From the NCBI GenBank assembly GCA_003520555.1, contig DOUO01000002.1:1-5086 (forward strand): DNA of 5,086 nt, read 5' to 3'. The DNA is from Oscillospiraceae bacterium (GTDB lineage: Bacteria > Bacillota > Clostridia > Oscillospirales > Acutalibacteraceae). This document shows, one piece after another, positions 4,857 through 5,086 of the stretch (its first letter is position 1; every line of letters starts with the position of its first letter). The position numbers and the translations under genes were made by a program. The notes beneath the pieces are model-generated. The model was not told where the DNA came from, made no database searches, and was given only the letters and a program-made list of their open reading frames with translations.

Positions 4857-5086
4857 TTATCCTACGGGTTCGCTTACCGTGACCACGCACACGGCGGATT
4901 TGCCGTTGTAGGTTTTTACGGTGATTACCGCCCGTCCGGGCTTAAGCGCGGTGATTTTTCCGTTCGCGCCGACCGTTGCCGAAATCGGGTTGCCGGACGT
5001 AAAGCTTGTGTTCGCGCTTGCGCAGTCCTCGCCCAAATCGGCGGCAAGGTCGAAGGTTTGCCCCGGTTCAAGGCTGATTTCATTTT
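4857..5086 (-). CDS. C-terminal end of a surface protein with a BIG2-type Ig-like domain (partial)
   Basis: Only the last 75 residues are visible before the TAA stop at 4859-4857; the frame is open through the right edge, so the start and most of the protein are missing. The visible part begins at a first strand, NEISLEPGQTFDL, and continues ISATVGANGKITALKPGRAVITVKTYNGKSAVCVVTV (residues about 34-70 of the visible part). That is the hallmark second half of a group 2 bacterial Ig-like (BIG2) domain, found in adhesins and other extracellular proteins. Two cysteines (visible residues 21 and 66) could form a disulfide. The protein ends five residues after the domain, with no sorting signal or membrane segment, so any anchoring must lie nearer its N-terminus or be absent. 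The gene lies 43 nt upstream of the 196-aa surface protein gene in the same direction and is probably in the same operon. Confidence 0.82.
   Translation of the reverse strand, partial: NEISLEPGQTFDLAADLGEDCASANTSFTSGNPISATVGANGKITALKPGRAVITVKTYNGKSAVCVVTVSEPVG

Overview
This looks like a chromosomal stretch from a Gram-positive anaerobe of the Clostridia, most likely an Oscillospiraceae/Ruminococcaceae- or Lachnospiraceae-type gut bacterium. The reasons are the class B sortase with an SPQTG-type substrate, a divergent clostridial type of LCP protein, AT-rich spacers, strong purine-rich Shine-Dalgarno sites and several non-ATG starts. The taxonomic call is an inference from protein style only. 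Every real gene lies on the minus strand, so transcription runs from right to left. I see no tRNA, rRNA, CRISPR array, transposase or integrase.

Layout in order of transcription: (1) the C-terminal end of a surface protein with a BIG2-type Ig-like domain (4857-5086, cut by the window edge); (2) after 43 nt, a 196-aa secreted, C-terminally membrane-anchored protein (4223-4813); (3) a class B sortase (3410-4213), whose Shine-Dalgarno site overlaps the previous stop codon; (4) a 158-bp AT-rich spacer with a strong extended -10 promoter; (5) a 180-aa surface protein with one InlB B-repeat-like module and an SPQTG sorting signal (2709-3251); (6) a strong intrinsic terminator; (7) a LytR-CpsA-Psr (LCP) protein (1425-2642) whose start lies only about 20 nt after that terminator; (8) a second terminator (1378-1413), then a promoter for (9) ilvD (dihydroxy-acid dehydratase), which starts at 1306 and runs off the left edge.

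Genes 1-7 form an envelope-display neighbourhood. The sortase probably anchors the SPQTG protein and perhaps other proteins to peptidoglycan. The LCP enzyme belongs to a family that transfers glycopolymers to the wall or to surface proteins. ilvD belongs to branched-chain amino acid synthesis and looks like an unrelated neighbour with its own promoter.

The most unusual structure is the junction before the LCP gene. A 9-bp GC-rich terminator hairpin and a 10-bp hairpin that would bury the LCP ribosome binding site share the same C-rich segment, so they cannot form together. No promoter fits between terminator and gene, so LCP expression appears to depend on read-through, which could fix a high substrate-to-enzyme ratio.
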